Assembly: GCA_041920565.1 (NCBI GenBank) | Contig: JBHGXS010000011.1 | Coordinates: forward strand, 1 to 14,391 | Direction of reading: 5' to 3' | DNA length: 14,391 nt | From: JAGHKQ01 sp041920565 | GTDB taxonomy: Bacteria; Bacillota; Bacilli; Bacillales; Bacillaceae_G | Shown: piece after piece, positions 1 to 6,098 of the stretch | How positions within the stretch are numbered: position 1 is the first letter of the stretch | Layout of the letters: each line of letters opens with the position of its first letter | Program-made: the position numbers and the translations under genes | The notes under the pieces: generated by a model | Databases searched by the model: none | Told to the model about the DNA's origin: nothing | What the model saw: the letters and a program-made list of their open reading frames with translations, nothing else

Positions 1-1
1 T

Positions 2-1117
2 GAACGTTCCTGCCGCCATGATGACATCGCCCTCATAGCCCGGCATATAATTCGGGTACGGTGTAAAGTGCGAGTTGATCGGCGAAGCAAATTGAATAGC
101 CTGACAAAACGCAATCATGCGATCAGCATCGTCAAATTGCACCGATTGAATTAAGTCTGTGCGCGGCGTATTCCATTTCGGGTTTGTATTCATTCCAAGT
201 TTTTCGAGAAACGCTGCCGTAAAAATCGCGCCCTTTAATGCTTGCCCCGTTACATGCGGCGCCAAGAAAAACCCTTGGTACATCTCTTGCAGGCTGTACA
301 GAGACGCTCCGGCTTCCGCTCCGATTCCCGGGGAAGTCAAACGGTATGCACATGCTTCTACATATTTTTCTTTACCGACGATGTAACCGCCAGTTTTCAC
401 GATGCCGCCACCCGGGTTCTTAATTAGAGATCCCGCCATTAAGTCCGCACCAACATGACAAGGCTCCAGTTCTTCTACAAACTCTCCATAGCAGTTGTCA
501 ACGAACACGACAACATCCGGCTTAATGCTTTTTACGAAATCAATCATCTCTTTTATTTGAGCGATGGTAAACGACGGGCGCGTCGCATACCCTTTGGAAC
601 GCTGAATGCCGATCATTTTCGTATCATCATGAATATATTCTTTCACCGCTTCAAAATCCACTTGCCCTTCTTCTGTTAGCGGAATGGCACGATAGCCGAT
701 GTTAAACTCTTTAAACGAGCCGACTCCCTTGCCGCGGATGCCTACAATCTCTTCAAGAGTGTCATACGGCTTTCCTGTAATGTACAAAAGCTCATCTCCC
801 GGACGCAAAATCCCAAATAAGGCTGTAGAGATGGCATGTGTGCCGGAAATGATTTGCGGACGCACCAATCCCGCTTCCGCTCCAAATACATCCGCATATA
901 CTTTCTCTAAAGTATCACGTCCGATATCATCATACCCATAGCCTGTTGTCGGGATAAAATGGGAATCGCTTATTTTATGGTTTCGATAGCTTTCGAGCAC
1001 ACGATACTGGTTGCTTTCAATGACCTCATCAATGCGTTTATGAACCCCTTGAATCATTTCTTCCACTTCTTTTACGATCGGGGCTATTAGTTGTCCATTT
1101 TTTAAATTCTTTAACAT
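2..1117 (-). CDS. ynbB: YnbB, methionine gamma-lyase family PLP-dependent protein (3' end outside window)
   Basis: My translation reads MLKNLKNGQLIAPIVKEVEE at the start and is open for 372 codons to the left edge, so roughly the last 50 residues of a protein usually near 420 aa are missing. It matches the YnbB/'aluminium resistance' branch of fold-type I PLP enzymes of the Cys/Met-metabolism group. The glycine-rich segment AGSLIKNPGGG contains the expected PLP lysine, K233. The segment VFVDNCYGEF upstream should hold the aspartate that pairs with the pyridine nitrogen. The true substrate of this family is not established; the lyase name comes from homology. The ATG lies 3 nt after the hflX stop, with GAGGAG at the end of hflX as ribosome-binding site, so translation is probably coupled. 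In B. subtilis, ynbA(hflX)-ynbB precede glnRA. The family call is firm; the reaction is not. Confidence 0.92.
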   Translation of the reverse strand, partial: MLKNLKNGQLIAPIVKEVEEMIQGVHKRIDEVIESNQYRVLESYRNHKISDSHFIPTTGYGYDDIGRDTLEKVYADVFGAEAGLVRPQIISGTHAISTALFGILRPGDELLYITGKPYDTLEEIVGIRGKGVGSFKEFNIGYRAIPLTEEGQVDFEAVKEYIHDDTKMIGIQRSKGYATRPSFTIAQIKEMIDFVKSIKPDVVVFVDNCYGEFVEELEPCHVGADLMAGSLIKNPGGGIVKTGGYIVGKEKYVEACAYRLTSPGIGAEAGASLYSLQEMYQGFFLAPHVTGQALKGAIFTAAFLEKLGMNTNPKWNTPRTDLIQSVQFDDADRMIAFCQAIQFASPINSHFTPYPNYMPGYEGDVIMAAGTF

Positions 1118-1120
1118 ACC

Positions 1121-2395
1121 CTACTCCTCTGTTCCTTTTCCTGTTGTATATTTCTTTAATGGTCCGTTTAGCGGCGAATTTGGAAACACATATCCGCTGC
1201 ATTCATAAAGGCCTGTTTCTTCATTAAACAGAGTGCTTTTCAACACTGTATCTGTTTTAAGAAGAGACAGAAGCTTTCCTTCTGATGCCGGAATTTTCAC
1301 ATCATACGGATTCATCAACGCAATCATTTCATTCTCGATTTTTTTCTTTAGCTGCTCTAGATCATCGGAATCAAAGGCGCTGATGACAATGGATTCTCCT
1401 TTTGGCGATGGCAAAAAAGATGGATGCTGGATATCTTTTTTGTTATACACCGTTAAGGAAGGAAGTTGTTCTACTTCCAGCTCATTCAGCAGTTCGTTTA
1501 CCGTTTGTTCATGACCAACATAATTGGCATCCGAGGAATCAATGACGTGTAAAATAAAATCCGCTTCGTTTACTTCTTCTAATGTAGAACGGAACGCTGC
1601 CACTAACGATGTCGGCAAGTCTTGAATAAAACCTACCGTATCTGTTAACAAAACCGTAAAGCCGCATGGCAGCTGCATCTTGCGCGTAGTCGGATCCAGT
1701 GTTGCAAACAAGAGGTTCTGTTCAAATGTATCTGCTTGTGTTAGCCGGTTAAAAAGTGTGGATTTTCCGGCATTCGTATATCCGACGATCGATACTTGGA
1801 ATACGTTGTTTTCTTTTCGGCGCTCACGGTAGCGTTTCCGATGTTGCACGATAACGGAAAGCTGCTGCTTAATTTCATCGATGCGGCTCCGAATGTGACG
1901 ACGGTCTGTTTCCAATTTTGTTTCCCCCGGTCCTCTCGTTCCGATTCCGCCGCCAAGACGTGACAGCGCTTGTCCTTGACCGACAAGGCGAGGCAATGCA
2001 TACTGCAGCTGCGCAAGCTCTACCTGCAGCTTTCCTTCTCTTGATTTTGCGCGCTGAGCAAAAATATCCAATATTAATTGGGTACGGTCAATGACTTTTG
2101 CTTCGAAATAGGTCGATAAATTCCGAATTTGACTCGGGGTTAATTCATTATTAAAGATAATAACGTCCGGTTCCAGTTCTTCCGCTAACGCCACTAGCTC
2201 TTCCAGCTTTCCTTTTCCGATGTAAGTCGCCGGATGGAACCTTGGGCGCTTTTGTGTCGTGGACAAGAGAACTTCCCCTTGTGCCGTGTTTGTTAAGGAA
2301 GCCAGCTCTTCCATTGAGTATGTAAATCGTTCATCATCTTCATTCGGCAGCTGACAGCCGACTAAAATTGCTTTTTCTTTAGTTTCTTTTATCAA
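1121..2395 (-). CDS. hflX: Ribosome-associated GTPase HflX
   Basis: This is a 424-aa GTPase of the Obg-HflX class, known to bind the large ribosomal subunit and split stalled or hibernating ribosomes. The N-terminal HflX domain (about 10-160) ends with the family glycine-rich element near 147-160 (RLGGGIGTRGPGETK). A helical linker follows, then the G domain: G1 GYTNAGKS at 205-212, switch region ATLDPTTRK at 231-239, G3 DTVG at 252-255, G4 NKKD at 318-321 and G5 SA at 339-340. A C-terminal domain follows. The start is a TTG: in the same frame the sequence directly upstream is TGA CGA TAT TTG, so no earlier start exists, and only a weak GAAAGAG-like ribosome-binding site is seen. It is divergent from the TRIC gene across 93 bp and is followed 3 nt later by ynbB. 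All GTPase motifs are intact. Confidence 0.96.
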   Translation of the reverse strand: MIKETKEKAILVGCQLPNEDDERFTYSMEELASLTNTAQGEVLLSTTQKRPRFHPATYIGKGKLEELVALAEELEPDVIIFNNELTPSQIRNLSTYFEAKVIDRTQLILDIFAQRAKSREGKLQVELAQLQYALPRLVGQGQALSRLGGGIGTRGPGETKLETDRRHIRSRIDEIKQQLSVIVQHRKRYRERRKENNVFQVSIVGYTNAGKSTLFNRLTQADTFEQNLLFATLDPTTRKMQLPCGFTVLLTDTVGFIQDLPTSLVAAFRSTLEEVNEADFILHVIDSSDANYVGHEQTVNELLNELEVEQLPSLTVYNKKDIQHPSFLPSPKGESIVISAFDSDDLEQLKKKIENEMIALMNPYDVKIPASEGKLLSLLKTDTVLKSTLFNEETGLYECSGYVFPNSPLNGPLKKYTTGKGTEE

Positions 2396-2411
2396 ATATC
2401 GTCACTCTTTC

Positions 2412-2440
2412 TTTTCGAAACTTAATCTATCTACTATAAT
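2412..2440 (+). promoter_or_regulatory. Candidate SigA-type promoter for the TRIC-family gene
   Basis: The 93-bp divergent intergenic region contains a perfect TATAAT at 2435-2440 on the plus strand. A poor -35 (TTTTCG, about three matches to TTGACA) lies 17 bp upstream. The -10 sits about 49 bp before the ATG at 2489. The same A/T-rich block read on the other strand gives TATTAT, so hflX may start from an overlapping promoter. This is inferred from sequence only. Confidence 0.35.
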
Positions 2441-2488
2441 AGCAAAGGAAGTAAAAATCATCTAGTTGCACAGGAGAGGAAATCACGT

Positions 2489-3118
2489 ATGACATGGGAA
2501 ATGTTCAGCATGATCGGGACGATTGCGTTTGCGGTAAGCGGTGCCATTGTAGCGATGGAAGAAGACTATGATATTTTCGGGGTATATATATTAGGGATGG
2601 CAACAGCGTTTGGTGGCGGAGCCATGCGCAATTTATTAATAGGATATCCAATTGATGCGTTATGGAAACAAGACATGTTGTTTCAAATCGCTTTATTATC
2701 AATGACCATTATCTTCTTATTTCCTAATAAATTAATGAAGCACTGGAAACGTTGGGAAAACATTACGGATGCCATCGGTCTGTCGGCATTTGCCATTCAA
2801 GGCGCCCTTTATGCTCAAAAGCTTGGCTTGCCGCTTAGTGCCACTATTGTAGCGGCTGTATTAACGGGTACCGGCGGCGGAATCATCCGTGACGTCTTGG
2901 CAAAGCGAAAACCGCTCGTTCTTCGTGCAGAAGTGTATGCGCTGTGGACAATTATTACGGGGGGGGCTATCGGCTTAGGGATTGCGAAAAGCTCACTGGA
3001 ATTGTACGTTTTATTCGTTTTCATTGTCATCTGCCGTATGATGTCCGTTTACTTTAAATGGCATTTGCCGATCCGAAGCCTCGGAACAAATCATTCATTA
3101 AAAAAGCAAAACATGTAA
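2489..3118 (+). CDS. TRIC-type channel / UPF0126 (glycine transporter family) membrane protein
   Basis: This 209-aa, very hydrophobic protein belongs to the UPF0126 family, which includes prokaryotic TRIC cation channels and proteins annotated as glycine transporters. It shows the expected internal duplication. Repeat one has FAVSGAI at about 14-20 and GGGAMRNLL at 42-50. Repeat two has FAIQGAL at about 101-107 and GGGIIRDVL at 129-137. Each repeat should form a three-helix bundle, with a seventh helix near 172-188, giving a seven-helix protein of usual length. The start is supported by AGGAGAGG at 2472-2479, 9 nt upstream of the ATG. A run of eight G falls inside codons for T-G-G-A near residue 157. 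The gene is followed closely by its own terminator and is a single transcription unit. The family is clear; whether the substrate is K+, another cation or glycine cannot be read from sequence. Confidence 0.9.
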   Translation: MTWEMFSMIGTIAFAVSGAIVAMEEDYDIFGVYILGMATAFGGGAMRNLLIGYPIDALWKQDMLFQIALLSMTIIFLFPNKLMKHWKRWENITDAIGLSAFAIQGALYAQKLGLPLSATIVAAVLTGTGGGIIRDVLAKRKPLVLRAEVYALWTIITGGAIGLGIAKSSLELYVLFVFIVICRMMSVYFKWHLPIRSLGTNHSLKKQNM

Positions 3119-3124
3119 CAATAG

Positions 3125-3153
3125 GGTGTCTGCCAGAAAGCGGACACCTTTTT
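3125..3153 (+). terminator. Rho-independent terminator after the TRIC-family gene
   Basis: The arms GGTGTCTGC (3125-3133) and GCGGACACC (3140-3148) form a 9-bp stem with one G-U pair around a 6-nt loop. Five T follow. The hairpin starts 7 nt after the stop codon at 3118. Confidence 0.9.
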
Positions 3154-3209
3154 CTATTCATGAACCGTAAGAAAATGCAAATACTACCTCCAAAAGGGGG
3201 TGTTGCGAT

Positions 3210-3344
3210 ATGGGCAAGCACACGAAAAAAGGGGCTCAAAAGAGTTCCGTCGATCAATTTGGGCACACACCTGATTCTGCTTATGCCAAAAGCAGAAAGA
3301 TGGCGAAAGCTCATGAAGCATATCAAGAAAAAGCGGAAAAATAA
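3210..3344 (+). CDS. Small basic hypothetical protein upstream of sspL, probably sporulation-associated
   Basis: This 44-codon gene has an ATG at 3210, preceded 7 nt upstream by a strong ribosome-binding site (AAAAGGGGGTG, about 3192-3202), and a TAA at 3342-3344. The protein starts MGKHTKKGAQKSSVDQFGHT and ends in a charged, probably helical segment rich in Lys, Ala and Glu. It has no membrane segment or cysteine. I do not recognise the family with certainty. Size, hydrophilic and basic composition, and the tight position before sspL (18 nt gap, shared terminator) resemble minor acid-soluble spore proteins. The forespore role is inference from context. A sequence like the -10 of forespore sigma-G promoters (AATACTA, 3180-3186) lies upstream, but I found no convincing -35. 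Confidence 0.7.
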   Translation: MGKHTKKGAQKSSVDQFGHTPDSAYAKSRKMAKAHEAYQEKAEK

Positions 3345-3362
3345 AACAGCGGAGGGATTACA

Positions 3363-3503
3363 ATGGCAAGAGGAAATCTTCAGCGCAACCGCGGACAAGT
3401 GAAGGCAAGCGTAAGCCCATCCGGGCATGCTCCGGATGAAGCAAATCACGACCCGAAGTCGAAGCTGGAAGAACGCGCGAAAAAAAGCAATACAAAAATA
3501 TGA
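3363..3503 (+). CDS. sspL: Small acid-soluble spore protein L (SspL)
   Basis: This 46-aa protein begins MARGNLQRNRGQVKASVSPS and ends with DPKSKLEERAKKSNTKI. That end closely matches the C-terminus I know for B. subtilis SspL (DPKTELEERAKKSNTKR). SspL is a minor small acid-soluble protein made in the forespore; its function is unknown and it is unrelated to the DNA-binding alpha/beta SASPs. The start is fixed by GGAGGG at 3351-3356, 6-7 nt before the ATG. It is the second gene of a two-gene unit and is followed 7 nt later by a terminator. Confidence 0.88.
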   Translation: MARGNLQRNRGQVKASVSPSGHAPDEANHDPKSKLEERAKKSNTKI

Positions 3504-3510
3504 CAGCCTT

Positions 3511-3539
3511 AGGACACGAGATACTTTTCGTGTCCTTTT
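3511..3539 (+). terminator. Rho-independent terminator after sspL
   Basis: A perfect 9-bp stem, AGGACACGA (3511-3519) with TCGTGTCCT (3528-3536), encloses an 8-nt loop and runs into further T residues. It ends the two-gene plus-strand spore unit. Confidence 0.87.
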
Positions 3540-3572
3540 CATTGACAATTGCGAATAACAGTTGCCAGCAAC

Positions 3573-4087
3573 CTACAATATGTATTGCTCCCCTGTAAAA
3601 AATACATCCAATTGGGGCCCTGAAAGCTCCAATTGCCCCCCATCCTCGTTTATTCCGGTTCACGATATTTTGAGGATGATTGCCACTCAGTCGTTCAGGA
3701 GGAATTTTTACTTCGAAACCGTTGTTGGCTAAAGCTGTTCGTATCCGGTTCATCAATGCCGCGCCCCTGCCCCCAACATAGGTATACGGAACGTCTCCTT
3801 TAGCACAATGAATCGAAACCGTTATCTTTGCTTGCTTCACTAAATCCAAACACCGGAGCTCATCAAAATGAAAGGAAGTCAGGTGTAGCCCCCAATCACC
3901 TTTCAAGCTGATAAAACAATTGAATGTCGCTTGCAATCGTTCCGCTAATATCCCGCCAGCTCAGATGTGCCGGCTCCAGTTCAGCAAGAATGACCACGCC
4001 AGGATTCCGACTCACAATACGAATCAGATAGTCCTCTCCTTCTGTTTCATGGGCAGCCAGCTCGACAAAATTTGTATATTCAGTCAT
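3573..4087 (-). pseudogene. Broken poly-gamma-glutamate hydrolase family gene (YndL/YmaC/PghP type)
   Basis: Segments of one zinc-dependent poly-gamma-glutamate hydrolase family protein appear in order but in different frames. The first starts at ATG 4085-4087 (ribosome-binding site AAAGGGTGAT) and reads MTEYTNFVELAAHETEGEDY through GVVILA to a TGA at 3896-3898. Near 3900-3910 the frame shifts and continues as GLHLTSFHFDE, VSIHCAKG, YVGGRGAALMNRIRTAL and HPQNIVNRNKRG. At the G/C run 3636-3641 another shift is needed to read QLELS, as in the family's VQLELS. Around 3950-3980 the metal-site stretch, normally PHGGxIEPGTSE, is damaged: the PHGG part is absent, and EPGTSELA is recoverable only by adding one base and removing one about 19 nt later. 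The left limit is my estimate (a TAG at 3573-3575 in one frame). Such enzymes cut poly-gamma-glutamate; this copy should be dead. The family call rests on remembered motifs. Confidence 0.75.
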
Positions 4088-4101
4088 ACGTATCACCCTT
4101 T

Positions 4102-4234
4102 CCCTTTCACTATTTCCTAAATGAGAAAACTGAACACAAGGGCCCGTGCTCAGTCGTTTTTGATTGCCATAGATCTTATCCACACCCGATACAGAGTGGT
4201 TCCACCTTATTATTTGCATTAAAATAGTGTTTGT
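4102..4234. other. Intergenic stretch without a recognised gene
   Basis: This is the sequence between the start of the broken hydrolase gene and the repeat zone. One minus-strand reading frame continues upstream of the hydrolase ATG here, but it shows no family similarity and has no ribosome-binding site. I see no RNA gene or clear promoter. It would contain the old hydrolase promoter, which I could not locate. Confidence 0.5.
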
Positions 4235-4240
4235 TTGCAC

Positions 4241-4271
4241 CAATACAACCCGAAACAGTATTGAGTTGTAT
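4241..4271. repeat. Overlapping inverted repeats able to form two alternative hairpins
   Basis: CAATAC (4241-4246) can pair with GTATTG (4258-4263). ATACAAC (4243-4249) can pair with GTTGTAT (4265-4271). The arms overlap, so the two hairpins exclude each other. They lie just beside the tandem repeat array, and a TTGCACCA copy (4235-4242) touches the first arm. No function is evident. Confidence 0.45.
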
Positions 4272-4285
4272 GTAATCCAGGATAA

Positions 4286-4415
4286 TTGCATCGTTTTCTC
4301 ATTTAATTGCACCAAATCCAGATTAGTTGCACCATTTTCTCATTTAATTGCACCAAATCCAGATTAATTGCACCATTTTCGCATTAATTGCACCAAACTC
4401 GGAATTATTGCGCCA
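4286..4415. repeat. Tandem array of seven 20-21 bp units with core TTGCACCA
   Basis: The core TTGCACCA, or a one- or two-base variant, starts at 4286 (TTGCATCG), 4307, 4327, 4348, 4368, 4388 and 4408 (TTGCGCCA). The spacings are 21, 20, 21, 20, 20 and 20 bp. A further isolated copy is at 4235. The spacer after the core alternates between TTTTCTCATTTAA-like and AATCCAGATTAA-like sequence. The array is therefore also a 41-bp higher-order repeat: 4307-4347 and 4348-4387 are nearly identical. Divergence is greatest at both ends. It lies in non-coding DNA between the flagellar terminator and the broken hydrolase gene. Confidence 0.9.
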
Positions 4416-4449
4416 CAGTCAAATTAGTCATTACTATTAAAGAACAAAA

Positions 4450-4485
4450 ATAATAAAAAAGGCACACAGGATTCTGTGCGCCTTT
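4450..4485 (-). terminator. Rho-independent terminator of the flagellar operon
   Basis: Read on the minus strand, AAAGGCGCACAG (4485-4474) pairs with CTGTGTGCCTTT (4469-4458) over 12 bp with one G-U pair around a 4-nt loop. TTTTTTATTATT follows. The stem overlaps the sigma-factor stop codon (4484-4486). Termination here means that no swrB-like gene is cotranscribed. The plus-strand reading has a shorter T/A tail and could work weakly in the other direction. Confidence 0.92.
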
Positions 4486-5191
4486 ATATAACTTCTTCCT
4501 TGCCAAGGGCTGCTTTTAATTTCTTAATCGCCTGCGCATGCAGCTGAGATATTCTTGATTTATGCAAATCCAAGATCGTGCCGATTTCGCTGTAGCTTAA
4601 ATTTTCGTAGTAGACCAGCGCAATAACCAATTTCTCTTTTTCAGGCAATGCGTCAATAAGCTCTGCTAATCGTTTCTTTTGTTCTTTTCGAATGATGGCT
4701 TCATCGTGGCTGATTGTATTGTGATCGATAAGCACATCGATTCGCAGCTGTTTTTCGTCATCCTGGTGAATCGGTTCGAACAAAGACTGCGGCTGTTCAA
4801 AGGAAAGCTGCATGATAAGGTGTTCATATTCTTTTTGCGTAATACCTAAGTACTCGCAAAGCTCTCCGTCCGTCGGTTCTCTTCCATATACTTTCTCCAG
4901 TGCTTCAAATGCTGCTTTCATGTCCCGTTCTTTTTTTCGTAACGAGCGAGAGAGAACATCGTTTTGTCGCAGGCCATCCAATATCTCTCCGCGTATGCGC
5001 TGCATGGCATACGGTTCAAAATACGGTCCTTCCGGATTTTTTCGAATCGCATCCAACAGCCCCGTCATGCCGAATGAAATCAGCTCATTTCGATCGACAG
5101 AATGAGGAAGTTTTTTCTTCATTTGATTGACTGTCCGCTCTACTAACGGCATGTATACGCGAAGGAGCTCCTCTTCTTTTTCACGGTTCAT
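4484..5191 (-). CDS. RNA polymerase sigma factor of the FliA/SigD (sigma-28) family, divergent
   Basis: This 235-aa protein begins MNREKEEELLRVYMPLVERT. It has a sigma-70 region 2 (about 9-85) with the family element YAMQRIRGEILDGLR at 61-75, a region 3 (about 88-135), and a region 4 helix-turn-helix (about 196-226, NLSYSEIGTILDLHKSRISQ). Position at the end of a flagellar operon and the RIRGEILDGLR motif point to the SigD/FliA group, which transcribes late flagellar and autolysin genes. It is shorter than B. subtilis SigD (254 aa) at the N-terminus. The usual aromatic DWxPRS stretch after RIRG is replaced by NDVLSRS (77-83), so promoter preference may differ. A very strong ribosome-binding site (AAAAGGAGGAGG, 5198-5209) lies 6 nt before the ATG, which is 37 nt after flhG. 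I give no symbol because of the divergence; sigD is the likely orthologue. Confidence 0.88.
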   Translation of the reverse strand: MNREKEEELLRVYMPLVERTVNQMKKKLPHSVDRNELISFGMTGLLDAIRKNPEGPYFEPYAMQRIRGEILDGLRQNDVLSRSLRKKERDMKAAFEALEKVYGREPTDGELCEYLGITQKEYEHLIMQLSFEQPQSLFEPIHQDDEKQLRIDVLIDHNTISHDEAIIRKEQKKRLAELIDALPEKEKLVIALVYYENLSYSEIGTILDLHKSRISQLHAQAIKKLKAALGKEEVI

Positions 5192-5228
5192 ACTGTTCCT
5201 CCTCCTTTTACTAATGAAAGAAAGGAAC

Positions 5229-6098
5229 TCATTTCTTGATCAATCTTGATAACTTTTGGACAAATCCTTTCATGCCGGAGCTCGTTTGCTGACCGGATAT
5301 ACCCGTAACATAATACTGTGCTAACCGCTTCATGCTTTTCGAAGCAGGAGCATTCGGGTACGCCAAATAAAACGGAACTTGCTGTATAACCGCTTTGGAG
5401 ACTGACGGATCATCTGCTATCGCACCAAATACCGCAATCTCTTTTTGTAAAAATTGACGGGTGACCGCTTTTAATTTGTTTGCCGCTTCAAGACTTTCGT
5501 TTACATTTTTCACACGATTGATGACCAGACGAAATGTTAAGTCGGGATTTTGTCCATGCAATATTTTCAAAACAGAATACGAATCTGTAATGGAGGTCGG
5601 CTCCGGTGTTGTCACCAATATAATCTCATCAGCGGCTAAATGGCAGCGCTGGGATTCTTTTGTCAATCCGGCACCTGTATCAATGATGACTATGTCCGCA
5701 TAATCATGAAGCTTTTCCAGCTCTGTAAAAAAATACTCCGTATCTTCCGGGTTTAGATCGAGTATTTTTTGAAATCCGTTTCCTCCCGCAATATACTCGA
5801 TTCCATTCGACCCTTTCTCCAAAATATCCCAAATGGTTTTTCGCTGGTGAATCATATCCAACAGATGATACGAAGGAGCGGAACCCATTAAAATGTCCAG
5901 GTTTGCCATCCCGATATCCAAATCAACGAGCACTACTTTTTTTCCTTGTTCCATAAGGCTCAATGCGAAATTAAGAGCAAAATTAGATTTTCCCACTCCG
6001 CCTTTTCCGCTCGTAATCGACAATACTTTCGCGGATTTGGCAGACTCCCCTAATTCTTTATAGAGTTCTCTCAGCCTTTTTGCTTGATCTTCACTCAT
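5229..6098 (-). CDS. flhG: FlhG (YlxH), MinD-type ATPase controlling flagellar number and position
   Basis: This 289-aa protein is an MRP/MinD/ParA-type P-loop ATPase. The N-terminal DQAKRLR (4-10) matches the DQAxxLR helix by which FlhG stimulates FlhF GTPase activity. A deviant Walker A follows (GKGGVGKS, 31-38, signature lysine K32), then VDLDIGMANLD (58-68) and Walker B IVIIDTGAG (136-144). The C-terminal SGMKGFVQKLSRLIKK resembles the MinD-like amphipathic membrane-binding helix. FlhG is known to dimerise with ATP at the membrane and to help deliver C-ring proteins FliM/FliN(Y) to the basal body in Bacillales. It overlaps flhF by 8 nt (ATGAGTGA), so translation is coupled. In B. subtilis cheB would follow; here the sigma-factor gene follows. 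Confidence 0.96.
   Translation of the reverse strand: MSEDQAKRLRELYKELGESAKSAKVLSITSGKGGVGKSNFALNFALSLMEQGKKVVLVDLDIGMANLDILMGSAPSYHLLDMIHQRKTIWDILEKGSNGIEYIAGGNGFQKILDLNPEDTEYFFTELEKLHDYADIVIIDTGAGLTKESQRCHLAADEIILVTTPEPTSITDSYSVLKILHGQNPDLTFRLVINRVKNVNESLEAANKLKAVTRQFLQKEIAVFGAIADDPSVSKAVIQQVPFYLAYPNAPASKSMKRLAQYYVTGISGQQTSSGMKGFVQKLSRLIKK

Noticed and set aside
3058..3402. 114-aa plus-strand frame starting inside the TRIC gene
   Set aside because: It crosses the terminator at 3125-3153 and overlaps the 44-aa gene and sspL in another frame. Both of those have good ribosome-binding sites, and one has clear homology.
3054..3548. 164-aa minus-strand frame over the spore genes
   Set aside because: It is antisense to the TRIC gene end, two terminators, the 44-aa gene and sspL. 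Its composition is shadow-like and there is no ribosome-binding site.
3358..3572. Minus-strand open frame continuing through the sspL region
   Set aside because: It runs antisense to sspL and its terminator, and family similarity stops before it. It is a chance extension of the pseudogene frame.
4088..4315. Upstream extension of the minus-strand frame before the hydrolase ATG at 4087
   Set aside because: The extra residues show no family similarity and the far start has no ribosome-binding site. The ATG at 4087 has one and starts exactly where the family homology begins.
4286..4415. CRISPR array
   Set aside because: Units are only 20-21 bp with no unique spacers; the intervening sequence itself alternates between two repeated types, and no cas genes are visible.
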